In this document: in pieces, positions 53,318 through 63,100 of the stretch
Layout of the letters: each line of letters opens with the position of its first letter
Position numbering within the stretch: the stretch's first letter is position 1
Assembly (NCBI GenBank): GCA_025210795.1
Contig: JAOAQZ010000042.1
Location: forward strand, 60,739 to 124,738
Length of the DNA: 64,000 nucleotides
Direction of reading: 5' to 3'
DNA from: Cohaesibacter sp.
GTDB lineage: Bacteria; Pseudomonadota; Alphaproteobacteria; Rhizobiales; Cohaesibacteraceae
The notes under the pieces: model-generated
Seen by the model: only the letters and a program-made list of their open reading frames with translations
The model's database searches: none
Told to the model about the DNA's origin: nothing
Made by a program: the position numbers and the translations under genes

Positions 53318-54291
53318 CAGGATACTGCTCCTCTGGTGACACGTTTTACAGGAACCAGCCAATCCTGAATAATCTCCACCAGGGTGTTGATGAGAACGTA
53401 GCTAAAGGCCGAAAATAACACGAGGAACATAATCAGCGGATAATCGCGACTGAGAACGGAATGCACGAAAAGGGATCCAATGCCATTGCGCGAAAAGATA
53501 ACCTCAACAATGACTGCGCCTTCCAGAAGACCGGCCAAATCGACACCGATCATGGTAACCGCCGGGATCATGGCATGACGAATAATATGCTTCCAGAACA
53601 GCTCGGTCTCTGACACACCACGCAGGCGCAAGGCTTCCAGATGTGGTGCGGCTTTTGCTTCCAAAAGGAAAGAGCGAAACAGCCGGGTTTGCGACGTGGT
53701 AACCCAAAGCCCAAGCGTCGTGGCAGGAAGGATCAAATGCTCCAGCCCTTCGCTGCCATAGGCCGGTAGCCATTTAAGCGTTGCGGAAAAGAAAAGAACC
53801 AGCAAAAGCCCCAGCCAGAAAGACGGCATGGCAGCGCCAATGGAGGCAAAAGCGACTGCAAAGCGATCAATGAGGCTCCCGGGCTTCCAAACGCTGAGCG
53901 TTGCAAGAGCAAATGCAAGACACAGTCCAATGATGAGCGATGTAAAGGCAAGAGAGAGGGTCTCAAGCACATTGGGTACAAAAATCACCCACACATCTTC
54001 TTGTGAAACAAAGGATTTGCCAAAATCGCCCTGCAGCAAGGGGCCAAGCCAATGCAGGAATTGGCTGAAAAGCGGTTTGTCGAGGCCAAATTCCTCGCGG
54101 ATCAGAGCCGCTACCTCTGGCTGAATGTCTCCCTCGCCACCATAGCGGGCCAAGCCAATAGCAAGCGCCTTATCGCCCGGAGAGAAATAATAGAGCAAAA
54201 AGGTCAGAAAGCTTACCCCAAACATCACCGCCAGCAAGCTTGCCAAACGATTGAGCAGACTCAATAAAATGCGCCTGAATCCTGTTTTCAT
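53317..54291 (-). CDS. Nickel/peptide-type ABC transporter permease (DppB/NikB-like)
   Basis: The 324-residue permease has the family features SFLTFLLYYFSPGDKA, REEFGLDKPLFSQFLHWLGPLLQGDFGKSF (continuous at about 65-95) and the C-terminal EVIFSRNGIGSLFVHSVLSRDYPLI. Its start overlaps the preceding ATPase stop by four bases, so translation is coupled. Confidence 0.93.
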   Translation of the reverse strand: MKTGFRRILLSLLNRLASLLAVMFGVSFLTFLLYYFSPGDKALAIGLARYGGEGDIQPEVAALIREEFGLDKPLFSQFLHWLGPLLQGDFGKSFVSQEDVWVIFVPNVLETLSLAFTSLIIGLCLAFALATLSVWKPGSLIDRFAVAFASIGAAMPSFWLGLLLVLFFSATLKWLPAYGSEGLEHLILPATTLGLWVTTSQTRLFRSFLLEAKAAPHLEALRLRGVSETELFWKHIIRHAMIPAVTMIGVDLAGLLEGAVIVEVIFSRNGIGSLFVHSVLSRDYPLIMFLVLFSAFSYVLINTLVEIIQDWLVPVKRVTRGAVS

Positions 54292-55103
54292 TGGCCTGCC
54301 TCTTGCCTTGGCGTGTCATCATTCAGAGCAATGGGGTGTTCAAGCGCGCCCAGAATAGCAGCAGCGTGAATAAGCTCGGCGCCATAAGAGGAAGCCGGAT
54401 TGGAAAAGAAATCATCCACCTCCTGACAAGCCTCCATCTTGCCGTTGCGCAACAAAAGAATTCGGTCGGCATAAGCGCGAGCAAAGCCCAAATCATGGGT
54501 GACAAACAAATAGCTAAGCCCATGGGCATGCCTGATATCGTCGATCACGCGGGCAATTTGTTTTTGGACCACAGCATCAAGGGCACTTAGTGGCTCATCA
54601 AAAATGATCATCTTGGGGCGCGAAATGAGGGCACGGGCAATGCAAACACGCTGCGCTTGACCTAATGATAATTGAGAAGGCTTGCGTGTGATTAGCTCTT
54701 TGGGAAGTTCAACTTCTTCAAGGGAGGAGAGCAGTCTTGCCTGCCGCTCAGACTTGCTAAAGCCGGCGCGATAGAGACCTTCAAGTATAGCATCCCCGAC
54801 CGTTTGATGTGGGTTCAGGGCAGCAATAGGGTTTTGCATAACCCAGCTAACACCGGGCAAACCCAGATAATTGTGACCCGTCTGATAGACATGGACCGCA
54901 CCATCATGGGTGAGGCCATGGCGAATGCTGCCGCCACTAATGGGCATGATGCCCTGAAGGCTTTTAAGAAGGGTGGTTTTTCCCGATCCACTTTCGCCAA
55001 TAACGCAAAGACACTCGCCCGTATCAAGGCTGAAATTGATATGATCCAGCAACAGCGTATTGTGCGCTTCAACGCAAAGAGAATTCACCGTAAGCATGCT
55101 CAT
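54288..55103 (-). CDS. Nickel/peptide-type ABC transporter ATP-binding protein 2
   Basis: The protein is about 271 residues. Walker A is GESGSGKTTLL, the signature region QLSLGQAQRVCIAR (third position not glycine), Walker B KMIIFDEPLSALD and H-loop FVTHDLGFA. The ATG at 55103 overlaps the stop of the first ATPase (ATGA). It corresponds to the NikE/DppF-type subunit, slightly shortened at the C-terminus, with little of the oligopeptide/dipeptide C-terminal cysteine cluster found in many relatives. Confidence 0.92.
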   Translation of the reverse strand: MSMLTVNSLCVEAHNTLLLDHINFSLDTGECLCVIGESGSGKTTLLKSLQGIMPISGGSIRHGLTHDGAVHVYQTGHNYLGLPGVSWVMQNPIAALNPHQTVGDAILEGLYRAGFSKSERQARLLSSLEEVELPKELITRKPSQLSLGQAQRVCIARALISRPKMIIFDEPLSALDAVVQKQIARVIDDIRHAHGLSYLFVTHDLGFARAYADRILLLRNGKMEACQEVDDFFSNPASSYGAELIHAAAILGALEHPIALNDDTPRQEAGQ

Positions 55104-55891
55104 AATCCCTCTGGAGATCGAGTGTGACAAGACCAGTGGCGATTGGAAACCAATAGCCTGCCATAGTCAGAAGCAGGGGCTTCCATCAGTGTTGTGGTGG
55201 AGCCAAACTCCACGATCCGTCCTGTGTTCAAGATTGCCAAGCGATTGGCAAACCGGGCGGCCAGCGCCAGATCATGGGTTACTATCAGTGTTGCAATGTC
55301 ATGTTCTTTTGCGTGCGCCATAACCCGCATAATGGTTTGGGCCGCGATCAGAGGATCCAGTGCAGAGGTTGGCTCATCCAGAACGAGCAATTTGGGCCGG
55401 GCAACAAGTGCAAAAGCAATCAGCAAACGTTGCTGCATGCCCTGGCTCCATTCATGAGGATAGCGAGTTCCAAATTCAGGCAAACCAAGGGAGGTGAGCA
55501 GCTTTGATTGTTCTTCTTCTCCCATGTCTTGACGACCAGCGCAGCGAACGGCTTGCTTCCATTGGAATGCAAGACGTTTAAGCGGATCAAGGCCAGCTTG
55601 CGGATTCTGCGGCACAAAAGCAAAACCAAGCTGGCTGGAGCGTAAGGAGCGGTCTGCAGTCAAGTCCACCACCTGGTCGGCAAAGATCATTTGCCCACAT
55701 GTTGGCTTTGCAGGTTTATGAAGACCCATGATGCATCGAAGCAGACACGATTTTCCAGCCCCGGACCCACCAATAATGGCAACGCATTCGCCCTGTTGCA
55801 CATCAAGAGAAATATCCGAAAGGACAACCTGTCTGCCGATATTGGCAGACAGGTTGCTTACTTCAAGCAGACTGGTGCTAGTCTTGAACAA
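55100..55891 (-). CDS. Nickel/peptide-type ABC transporter ATP-binding protein 1
   Basis: The 263-residue subunit has Walker A GGSGAGKSCLL, an unusual signature EWSQGMQQRLLIA in place of LSGGM, Walker B LLVLDEPTSALD and H-loop IVTHDLALA. No ATG is available near the start; the TTG at 55891 with GGAG upstream is used, and the coding region overlaps the end of the binding-protein gene by 14 bases. It corresponds to NikD/DppD. Confidence 0.9.
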   Translation of the reverse strand: MFKTSTSLLEVSNLSANIGRQVVLSDISLDVQQGECVAIIGGSGAGKSCLLRCIMGLHKPAKPTCGQMIFADQVVDLTADRSLRSSQLGFAFVPQNPQAGLDPLKRLAFQWKQAVRCAGRQDMGEEEQSKLLTSLGLPEFGTRYPHEWSQGMQQRLLIAFALVARPKLLVLDEPTSALDPLIAAQTIMRVMAHAKEHDIATLIVTHDLALAARFANRLAILNTGRIVEFGSTTTLMEAPASDYGRLLVSNRHWSCHTRSPEGL

Positions 55892-57452
55892 GATCCAACT
55901 CCGGAGATGCGAGATAAGTCTCAGCTGGATGAATGCGATAGCCTTTCACCTTGCCATTGCCGACAGAAACTTGCGTTTTGTGGAACAGGGGGATGATCGG
56001 CAAGTCATCATTGATGATGGCCTGAATCTCGTCATAGTAAGGTTTGGCTTTAACCGGATCAAATTCCGCCCGTGCTTTTGCGAGCAATTCGTCCATCTTT
56101 GGATTGGAGTAACCAGAAAAGTTATAGCCTGCGCCGGTTTGCACCAAGGTACTAGGGAAATAATCCGGATGCCCCTGCGGCGCTGTGCCCCAAGCCTGAA
56201 GGTTCATCTGAATCTCGCCAGCTTTAAGGGCATCGTTATTGGCAACATATTCGCCAATAGCAATTTCTACATTCAGACCAAGCTGTGACAGCATATGCTG
56301 ACTGATTTCCAGAGTTGGGCGAAGCGCGGCACGACCTTCATAGGTCCGCATTTTGATGGTAATGTCTTTGCCATCAAGTTCGCGAATACCGTTGCCATCT
56401 GTGTCTTTGATACCAGCGTCATCCAAGAGCTTTTTGGCTTTGGCAATATCATAGGGCAGCGTGAGACTGTCATTGACCCAGGACTTCATATTTGCCGGGA
56501 AAATGGAATTGGATGCACTGCCGCCAACACCAGAGAGAGCAGCTTCTGCAATGACGTTACGATCAAGGCCAAGAGAAATAGCCTGACGCAAAGCCTTGTT
56601 GGACAGAACACCGTCAGCCAGACGCGGCATGAAGAAGAAGAGACGCAAAGTTTCGCCAGAGAATCGCTGGCCTTCATCTTTTTTCGCAAGCTCGGCAAAT
56701 TCCGGCTCGGAATAATTGGTCACAAGGTCAATGTCGCCAGCTTTAAGAGCAAGGGCTGCAACAGATGCATCGCTGATCTTGTCCAGCTTAATACCATCCA
56801 GCTTTGGTTTGCCGCCCCAATAATCAGCAAAAGCCCGGGTGACATATTGTTTGTTTGCTTCGGCAGAAACAAAGGCAAAAGGACCGGTGCCAATGATCGG
56901 CATATCCTTGGTGCCTTCTTTAAGAACCGTGGCAGAGGGCTCGGTCAAAGACCACAGGAAGGCCGCATTGGGTTTTTCAGTAATGAAATGCAAGGTCTTG
57001 TCATCAATCACCTTGATTTCCTTGAGGCCAAGAAGCTTCCAAAGACGTGGGTTATGCGCAGGATGGTCCTTCACATTGAGCTTGTCGAAGGATGCTTTCA
57101 CATCCTTTGCGGTCATCACACTACCATCGTGGAATTTTACATTTTCACGAAGCACAATCTTCCACTCGGTAGGGGAGATATTCTCGTAAGCGCTCGCCAG
57201 ACGCGGAAATTGCTGCATCTCATAGCTCAGGCCGATCAGCGTTTCCGAAACGCCAGCACGATTGCTCATCCAACCATTTTGGCGAGCACGAGGGTCTGGA
57301 ACAGAACTGGTCGGACCGAACGGATAACCAATCCGAAGGATCTTCTCGCCTGCCTGGGCAACATCTGTCAGCAATGTGGAGGAAGTGGCAAGTGAAAGGA
57401 AACCACAAGCGGCAAGCGCAAGTAGTGAACGGCTAGAAACAAAATGTTTCAA
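55878..57452 (-). CDS. Nickel/peptide-type ABC transporter substrate-binding protein
   Basis: The 524-residue exported protein has a signal peptide ending near VAQAGEK and the SBP family 5 fold (GVSETLIGLSYEMQQFPRLA, KFHDGSVMTAKDVKASFD, ALRQAISLGLDRN, near-terminal YDEIQAIINDDLPIIPLFHK). Family 5 proteins bind nickel, cobalt, metal-opine chelates or peptides, so the ligand cannot be read from sequence. It starts with TTG at 57452 behind a CGGAG ribosome binding site; no in-frame ATG is near. Upstream lie a 20-bp palindrome and a cobalamin riboswitch, which points to a metal, cobalt or corrinoid-related cargo. Confidence 0.92.
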   Translation of the reverse strand: MKHFVSSRSLLALAACGFLSLATSSTLLTDVAQAGEKILRIGYPFGPTSSVPDPRARQNGWMSNRAGVSETLIGLSYEMQQFPRLASAYENISPTEWKIVLRENVKFHDGSVMTAKDVKASFDKLNVKDHPAHNPRLWKLLGLKEIKVIDDKTLHFITEKPNAAFLWSLTEPSATVLKEGTKDMPIIGTGPFAFVSAEANKQYVTRAFADYWGGKPKLDGIKLDKISDASVAALALKAGDIDLVTNYSEPEFAELAKKDEGQRFSGETLRLFFFMPRLADGVLSNKALRQAISLGLDRNVIAEAALSGVGGSASNSIFPANMKSWVNDSLTLPYDIAKAKKLLDDAGIKDTDGNGIRELDGKDITIKMRTYEGRAALRPTLEISQHMLSQLGLNVEIAIGEYVANNDALKAGEIQMNLQAWGTAPQGHPDYFPSTLVQTGAGYNFSGYSNPKMDELLAKARAEFDPVKAKPYYDEIQAIINDDLPIIPLFHKTQVSVGNGKVKGYRIHPAETYLASPELDLVQD

Positions 57453-57644
57453 CGCATTACTCCGTAAGTCGGTTTGAACAATAGGAATTTAGAGTGATTT
57501 GTTATGTTATAACATAACATTTATGGGTAGCCAGTACTTCTTTTGTGATTTGCACGTCAATGGGTTTTAAAGAAAACCGAGCATGACTTGAGATCATCGT
57601 CGCGCTAACAGCTATGACAATGAGCGAGCCAAATCTATGGTGAG
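57453..57644 (-). promoter_or_regulatory. Second leader segment with 20-bp operator-like palindrome
   Basis: The perfect palindrome TGTTATGTTATAACATAACA lies at 57500-57519, 47 bases before the TTG start of the binding-protein gene. ATGTTATAACAT at its core is like operators of the Fur family, in particular Zur sites, although the regulator is not proven. AT-rich sequence around it could hold a promoter, which would give transcription independent of the upstream riboswitch. Confidence 0.6.
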
Positions 57645-57761
57645 TCAACTCGTTACAGCTCTGACTGACAGACCCGAATATGACGAGGCATTTTCATGAA
57701 GATGTGTAGCTTTGCGCATTTTGCGCTTGCATTTTGCGGAGATCGCAAGGGAATATACCAT
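57645..57761 (-). CDS. Possible 38-codon leader ORF behind riboswitch 2
   Basis: Directly after the riboswitch and a small hairpin (CGGAC/GTCCG, 57777-57791) comes AAAAGGAG and, after seven bases, an ATG at 57761. The frame reads 38 basic and serine-rich codons to a TGA at 57645. It could be a regulated leader peptide or merely a decoy ribosome site for the riboswitch. No homology can be claimed. Confidence 0.35.
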   Translation of the reverse strand: MVYSLAISAKCKRKMRKATHLHENASSYSGLSVRAVTS

Positions 57762-57805
57762 CAAATTGCTCCTTTTCGGACACCCCGTCCGATGTTATCT
57801 GGGCC

Positions 57806-57960
57806 CTCAATGGCAGGTCTCCTGACTTGCGGACTGACACATCCTTACCTTCCCAAGCCCGCAGGCTCAGTGGTCCTAGGAGGATGCTAACCGCTTACAG
57901 TTGCGGGGGCAGTCACGGAATTGGCGCCTATTGGCTACACCGCACCGTGTTCCCTTTTAA
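57806..57960 (-). promoter_or_regulatory. Cobalamin riboswitch 2
   Basis: On the minus strand the conserved blocks appear in order. They are GGGAACACGGTG, CCGTGACTGCCCCCGCAACTGTAA, CCACTGAGCCTGCGGG, TTGGGAAGG and CAAGTCAGGAGACCTGCC. The aptamer is complete. It stands about 350 bases ahead of the transporter operon, with a hairpin at 57777-57791 that may be the regulatory stem. Confidence 0.94.
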
Positions 57961-58175
57961 TGCTGATTATCCGATAGACTTTCAGCAACCATTGCGGGGA
58001 TAATGGATACATGATTTCCAGAAATCAATTCTTTTTTGGGCTCTACTGGCTGAAGCTCTGGAAAACACAAAAATCGCATAATCAATAACAGGAAACGCGC
58101 CTCTCTGCGTCTCTCAGCTCCGTTATTCTCTCTTGGTACGCTATCGGATCGCATGATCTAGACAAGGAGAGAAAA
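57961..58175. other. Divergent promoter region
   Basis: About 215 bases between the riboswitch and the alpha/beta hydrolase gene. It must hold the promoter for the riboswitch RNA on the minus strand and that of the hydrolase on the plus strand. No palindrome stands out. Confidence 0.4.
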
Positions 58176-59138
58176 ATGAATTTTTCCAAATCAGCCACTA
58201 CCGCCGCGCTTCTTACCGGTCTTATGGCTTCATCGGCAGTTGCAGATGTGAAGACAAAAACAGTGACCTTTGAGAATGAAGGTGCACTCATGTCCGGCAC
58301 CCTTTACCTGCCGCAAAACCATGACGGAAAACCTCTACCAACAGTCGTGGTAACCGGCGCTTGGACATCAGTGCAGGAACAGATGCCCGCCAACTATGCG
58401 CGCCAGATGGCTGAGCGAGGATTCGCCGCCTTCACTTTTGATTTTCGTGGGTGGGGCAAGTCTGGGGATCTGCCCCAAAATACCCGTTTCGTTGAAAACC
58501 CAAAAGCTAAAACAGAGGATATCCGACAAGCCTTTAAATTCGTCTCTACTCTGGCAGAGGTTGATAAATCCCGTATCAATGGTTTGGGGATTTGTGCTTC
58601 AGCTGGCTACATGGTCGATGCAGCATCAGGCAACAAATTGGTCGACCGTGTTGGCCTTGTGGCACCATGGCTGCAAAACAAAGAAATCGTCGAGACCGTA
58701 TATGGCGGCAAGGAAGGGGTTGCAGGCCTTGTCGATCTGTCCCGAAAGGCAGAGAAAGCAGGTGGTCAGATCATCCCAGCAGCAGGGCCGGAAGGCGCGA
58801 AGGGTGTATTGATGCCAATTGGCGGTTATTATTATGAAGCAGAACGAGGCGCAATCCCGGAATATGACAACAAATGGAACAACATTGGTTGGGAAGGTTG
58901 GCTGACCTACCACCCGGCTGACAATGCCCAGCGCTTGGACAAGCCCTTAGCAATTGTCCATTCAGAAAGTGCCGCTATTCCGCAAGGGGTCAAAACATTC
59001 CTCAAAGATTTTGCCGGGGACGCCACCGCCAAATGGTTGGAGAATGTCAGCCAGTTTGACTTCTACGACAACCCTCAGGATGTGATCCGCGCCTCTGACA
59101 CAATCGCTGAGCATTTCCGTGCCGGTGGAAACTCATAA
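58176..59138 (+). CDS. Exported alpha/beta hydrolase
   Basis: The 320-residue protein has a signal peptide (MNFSKSATTAALLTGLMASSAVA). It then has an alpha/beta-hydrolase fold with TVVVTGAWTS, FDFRGWGKSGD and the nucleophile elbow LGICASAGYM, in which cysteine takes the usual serine place, as in dienelactone hydrolase and YcjY-like proteins. The substrate is unknown. The ATG is preceded by AAGGAGAG. It is divergent from the riboswitch-led transporter operon and followed by an NTF2-like exported protein. Confidence 0.85.
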   Translation: MNFSKSATTAALLTGLMASSAVADVKTKTVTFENEGALMSGTLYLPQNHDGKPLPTVVVTGAWTSVQEQMPANYARQMAERGFAAFTFDFRGWGKSGDLPQNTRFVENPKAKTEDIRQAFKFVSTLAEVDKSRINGLGICASAGYMVDAASGNKLVDRVGLVAPWLQNKEIVETVYGGKEGVAGLVDLSRKAEKAGGQIIPAAGPEGAKGVLMPIGGYYYEAERGAIPEYDNKWNNIGWEGWLTYHPADNAQRLDKPLAIVHSESAAIPQGVKTFLKDFAGDATAKWLENVSQFDFYDNPQDVIRASDTIAEHFRAGGNS

Positions 59139-59257
59139 CGCAACCATCTCACAGAACGGCCAATACCACGATATGGGGGTCTGTGAATTTTCCCTGCATG
59201 TAAATGCGCCAGATACATCGCTCATAGCAAGAAAGCCTATGAGCAAGGATGAATAAC

Positions 59258-59836
59258 ATGTTTCGCAATCTACTAATCGCCATAACAGCCGCACTTGTAA
59301 CCACGCAAGCCATGAGTGCAGAGCCTGCGGATGACGCTCAAATAAGCCGCGCAATCACTGATATAGCCGCAGGTGCAGATCGCGGTGACTGGGAGCGTGT
59401 ACGCAACGTTTTTGCCAACACCGTTGAGACTGACTATACCAGCCTGTGGGGTGGAAAGTCGGTTAGCCAAAGCGCTGATGAGTTGGTAAAAACGTGGTCG
59501 GGCTTCTTGCCTGGTTTTGATATCACCCATCACATGGTGACCAACCACACGGTTAAATCTGTGGTCGGTAACAAAGCATGGGCAGAGGCGGATTTCATTG
59601 CGACCCACAGAATAGATCAGGACTTCTGGACCTTGGGTGGCCGATATAGCTATGAGCTTGTAAAAAGTGACGGTCGCTGGCTAGTAAGCGCATTGACCAT
59701 GACATCTCTGTGGGAGACAGGGGATCGCGGATTGGTTGGCCGTGCAGCAGATCGCATGACAAAAGCCAAAAAAATAACTAAGCAGGCACACCCAACCAGA
59801 AATAAAGACAAATCCAAACGAAAAAGGGCCTTCTGA
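59258..59836 (+). CDS. Exported SnoaL/NTF2-like protein
   Basis: The protein is about 192 residues. It has a signal peptide (MFRNLLIAITAALVTTQAMSA) followed by a SnoaL_4/NTF2-like domain (ADRGDWERVRNVFANTVETDYTSL, HHMVTNHTVKSVVGNKAWAEADF, VKSDGRWLVSALTM) and a very basic tail. Such domains bind small ligands or act as weak isomerases or hydrolases. AAGGA lies at a good distance from the ATG at 59258; the ATG three codons earlier (59249) is too close to it. It probably goes with the hydrolase gene upstream. Confidence 0.8.
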   Translation: MFRNLLIAITAALVTTQAMSAEPADDAQISRAITDIAAGADRGDWERVRNVFANTVETDYTSLWGGKSVSQSADELVKTWSGFLPGFDITHHMVTNHTVKSVVGNKAWAEADFIATHRIDQDFWTLGGRYSYELVKSDGRWLVSALTMTSLWETGDRGLVGRAADRMTKAKKITKQAHPTRNKDKSKRKRAF

Positions 59837-59855
59837 AATCAATCAGAAGGCCCTT
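59824..59855. terminator. Bidirectional terminator before tRNA-Asn
   Basis: AAGGGCCTTCTGA (59824-59836) pairs with TCAGAAGGCCCTT (59843-59855). The left arm includes the stop codon of the NTF2-like gene. It separates this gene from the converging tRNA. Confidence 0.85.
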
Positions 59856-59859
59856 AATA

Positions 59860-59935
59860 TGGCTCCCCAGGCCGGACTCGAACCAGCGACCCAGCGATTA
59901 ACAGTCGCTTGCTCTACCAACTGAGCTACTGGGGA
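59860..59935 (-). tRNA. tRNA-Asn (GTT)
   Basis: Complete cloverleaf on the minus strand: acceptor TCCCCAG/CTGGGGA, anticodon loop CTGTTAA (anticodon GTT) on stem AGCGA/TCGCT, T-loop TTCGAGT, and encoded CCA. Confidence 0.96.
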
Positions 59936-60153
59936 AAACTGTTTTCATCAAAGCAGCTAAAAAGCGCTGCCGATGTTGGTGAAGTGGTTTCTAATAGACA
60001 AAGCCAAACTTGCCAACCCCTTATTGATGAAAATTATAAGGGGTTGGGGAGAAAATCACAAGAAAATCACAAGACAATCTCAGCGCAATATTTTCTCCAG
60101 CACGATCGCGAAAAATGGGAAGCCTAAAAGACGGAACACAAATTCACGCTTCC

Positions 60154-63100
60154 TTATCCCGTAACCAATTGCACCTCACTTTCGCCGCCTCCTTGGGGCT
60201 TGATTCTGATCTGGACGGGGATGCGGTCTTTCATGGCTTGAACGTGACTGATAACGCCGATCGTGCGGCCTTGCGCTTGCAAGGCCTCAAGCGCATTGAT
60301 GGCCATCTCCAGACTGTCGGCATCAAGTGTTCCAAATCCTTCATCAATAAACAGCATAGAGGCAAGAGAACCGCGCCCGCCGATTGTTGAAAGGGCCAAT
60401 GCCAGAGCAAGAGAAATCAGAAAGCGCTCACCGCCTGAAAGGCTGCGAGTTGAGCGAACTTCTCCTGCCATATAGTCATCCACCACATGAAGGGAAAGCT
60501 TTCCATCGCCTAGCGCCAGACGATAGCGGGGTTTAATATCTTTTAAGTAATGGTTGGCGTGATCGACAAGCACGCCAAGGGTAACTGATTGGGCGATTTC
60601 GGCAAATTTATCACCATTAGCAGAGCCAATAACATCCTTGATAGCGCTCCATGTGTCCCGTACCATTTTGGCAGCGTCAATCTCAGTGATGAGTTTGGCT
60701 TGTTTCTCTCGGGCCAATTTGTCCATTGCCAGCTTTGTTCTCACTTCGCCCAAAGCAAGCTGACGCACATCCTCCTCTGCATCCAGCTTTACAATGATGG
60801 TTTCAATCTCGGATTTGTCCATTTTAGGAAGGCCCTTTTGCAAAAGGGCCTGATGATCCTTCTTCCGGGTCTCAAAAAGGGTGAGTGCGGATGCTTTGGC
60901 CTGTTCAAGCTTTTCAAGTTTGGCAGACAAGCTATCGACTTTTGCACTGTCCCAAGCAAGCAAATCCCCCACGTCCTCAAACGTTAAATCAGATTGCGCA
61001 ATCACGGCATGAAGAGCCTCTCTGGCATCTTCCTGACGCTGAACTGCTTTGTCGATGGCAAGAGTTTCCGATTTTGCCCTGGCCTCAAGGCCCGAGAGAT
61101 GGGTCTGTGCGTTGCTATGATCTTTTCTCGCTGTCTCCAGGGCTTTATGAGCCTTCATGCGACGCTCGTTAAAGGCTGTGCGGTGAAGTCCTGTCTCTTG
61201 GCCACCGAGCAGGCCAGCACGTTCAGCCAGAAGATGAGCATGAGCACTCTCCCGTGTCTTAAGGGCCGCTTCGGCTTTCTCCTTGATCGCCAAAGCACTG
61301 TCCAGTGCCAGCGTGACTTTCTCCAATAGACCTGCGGATTTTGAAGTGTCTTCCGCTATGTGCTCGAAAGCACTTGCAGATGTAAGGAATGCATCTTTGC
61401 GCGCTGATAAATCGCGCAAATAACCCTCACCATCGTGATCATATCTGTTCCAATCGTTTGTGATGGACGAGAAATCACGTGTCAGCTCCTCATCAAGCAA
61501 GCGCAGACGTGCTTCCTTTTCCTCGATTGTCTGAGCCAAAATGGCCCGTTTTTTGTCGCTAGAGCCAGTTGCCTGACGGATGTCTTCAAGTTCTCTGGCA
61601 AGAGCATTTTTGATAGCGGTCTGTTGTTCAATAGTTTGCTGGCAAGACTGGTAGGAGTGTTCGAGCGCTTCCAGTTCTTTGCAATCGGCCTCTAGCTGGC
61701 TCTGCCACTCTTCCAAAAGCGAAATAAGAGCAAGAAGCTCCGCTATGGCACCATCAGGTCTTGCAGGCAGCTTGTCCTCAAGCGGACCATCCACCTCAGA
61801 GGCAAAACTCTTGGCATAAGCCTCTTTGTAATCTGAGACAGCTTTACTATGATCATTCAGTCGTTCTTTGGCCAACTGAATATCGGCTTTTGCAGCATCA
61901 ATCGCGGCGTGCGCCTTGGTAGCCTGATCAAGGGCATGCTGACGGGTCGTGCTGGCAGCATCGAGGCGGTCGCGCAAGTCTTTGGCCATCTTTGCCGCCG
62001 CCTGAGACGCATGCACCGGATGATCTTGTGACCCGCAAACAGGGCAGGGCTCTCCATCAATCAAATGAAGCCTAAGATTGGCGGCCTCTTGTGAAATTGC
62101 AGCCTCGGCAACCTCAGTTGATGCCTGCAGCGCTTCAATAATTCCATCTTGGCGAATAATTGCTTCTTGCGCTGAAGAGATGGCTTGTTCATTGTCGAGA
62201 ATAGCCTTGTGACAACCCGCAATTTGGGATTCTATCTGGCTGATTTGAAGCTTCGTTCCTTCATAGTCACGCACAGTGCGTAACATGGCCTGAACTGCTG
62301 ACAGCGAGATATTAAGGCGAGCAAGCCGCCGGGAAGGGGCCTTGTTGCGCAAAGCTCTACGCTGGCCATCTTCGCTATCGATTGCCTTTTGTGCAGTGTC
62401 GATCTCTGTTTGAGATTGCCCTGCAGATATCTCAATCTCAGTTTTTCGTTTGGTTTGGTCCATGAGCGACCGTTCAAGGTCAAGTGTCTCGGCGCGAGCA
62501 GTGACAACAGCCTTACAGGCTTTTATGCGCTCCTTCAGCCTGTCTTCCAGAATTGCCCATCTATTGCTGAAAATTTGTGCGGCTGGTTCGGCATCCATGG
62601 CGGACTTGAGCTGCTTCATACGGGTTTGGGCAGCAGCCAAGGTTTGCACACTGTCGGTGACGGCTTTTTGTTTTTCGTCAAAATCAGCCTTTGCACTGGT
62701 ATGAAGAAAGGAGGCTTGCTCCAGCTCTTTGGCGGCGGAAGATATTTCAGAATCGAGCCGTGCAGCTTTATCCCATTGAGAGCCAAGAGCCTTAAATTCA
62801 GCTTCTAATTGATCGGAATTTTCAGCCTTTTGCGCTGCCTGTGTGGCAGCTGTTGCCTCCACCTCTCGCGCCTGCGCTAAAGCGCTTGAAGTGTCTTGCA
62901 ATTGTTGGCGAAGCTGGCAAAGGTCTACGGTGGCATTGCTCTCTTCCTGCCATTCGGTCTTAAGCGAAGCAGCCCGTTTCAGGCGAGATAAGAGACCGAC
63001 TTCCTCTTGAGCATCCATCTGGGCTTTCTGCGCATCTCCAACAGCTTTCTCAGCAAGACTGATGTGGTCTTGCGCGTCTTCAAGGGCTTTATAGCGATCA

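Noticed and set aside
56295..57395. 366-codon plus-strand frame opposite the binding-protein gene
   Set aside because: A shadow of the SBP gene on the opposite strand; no family features.
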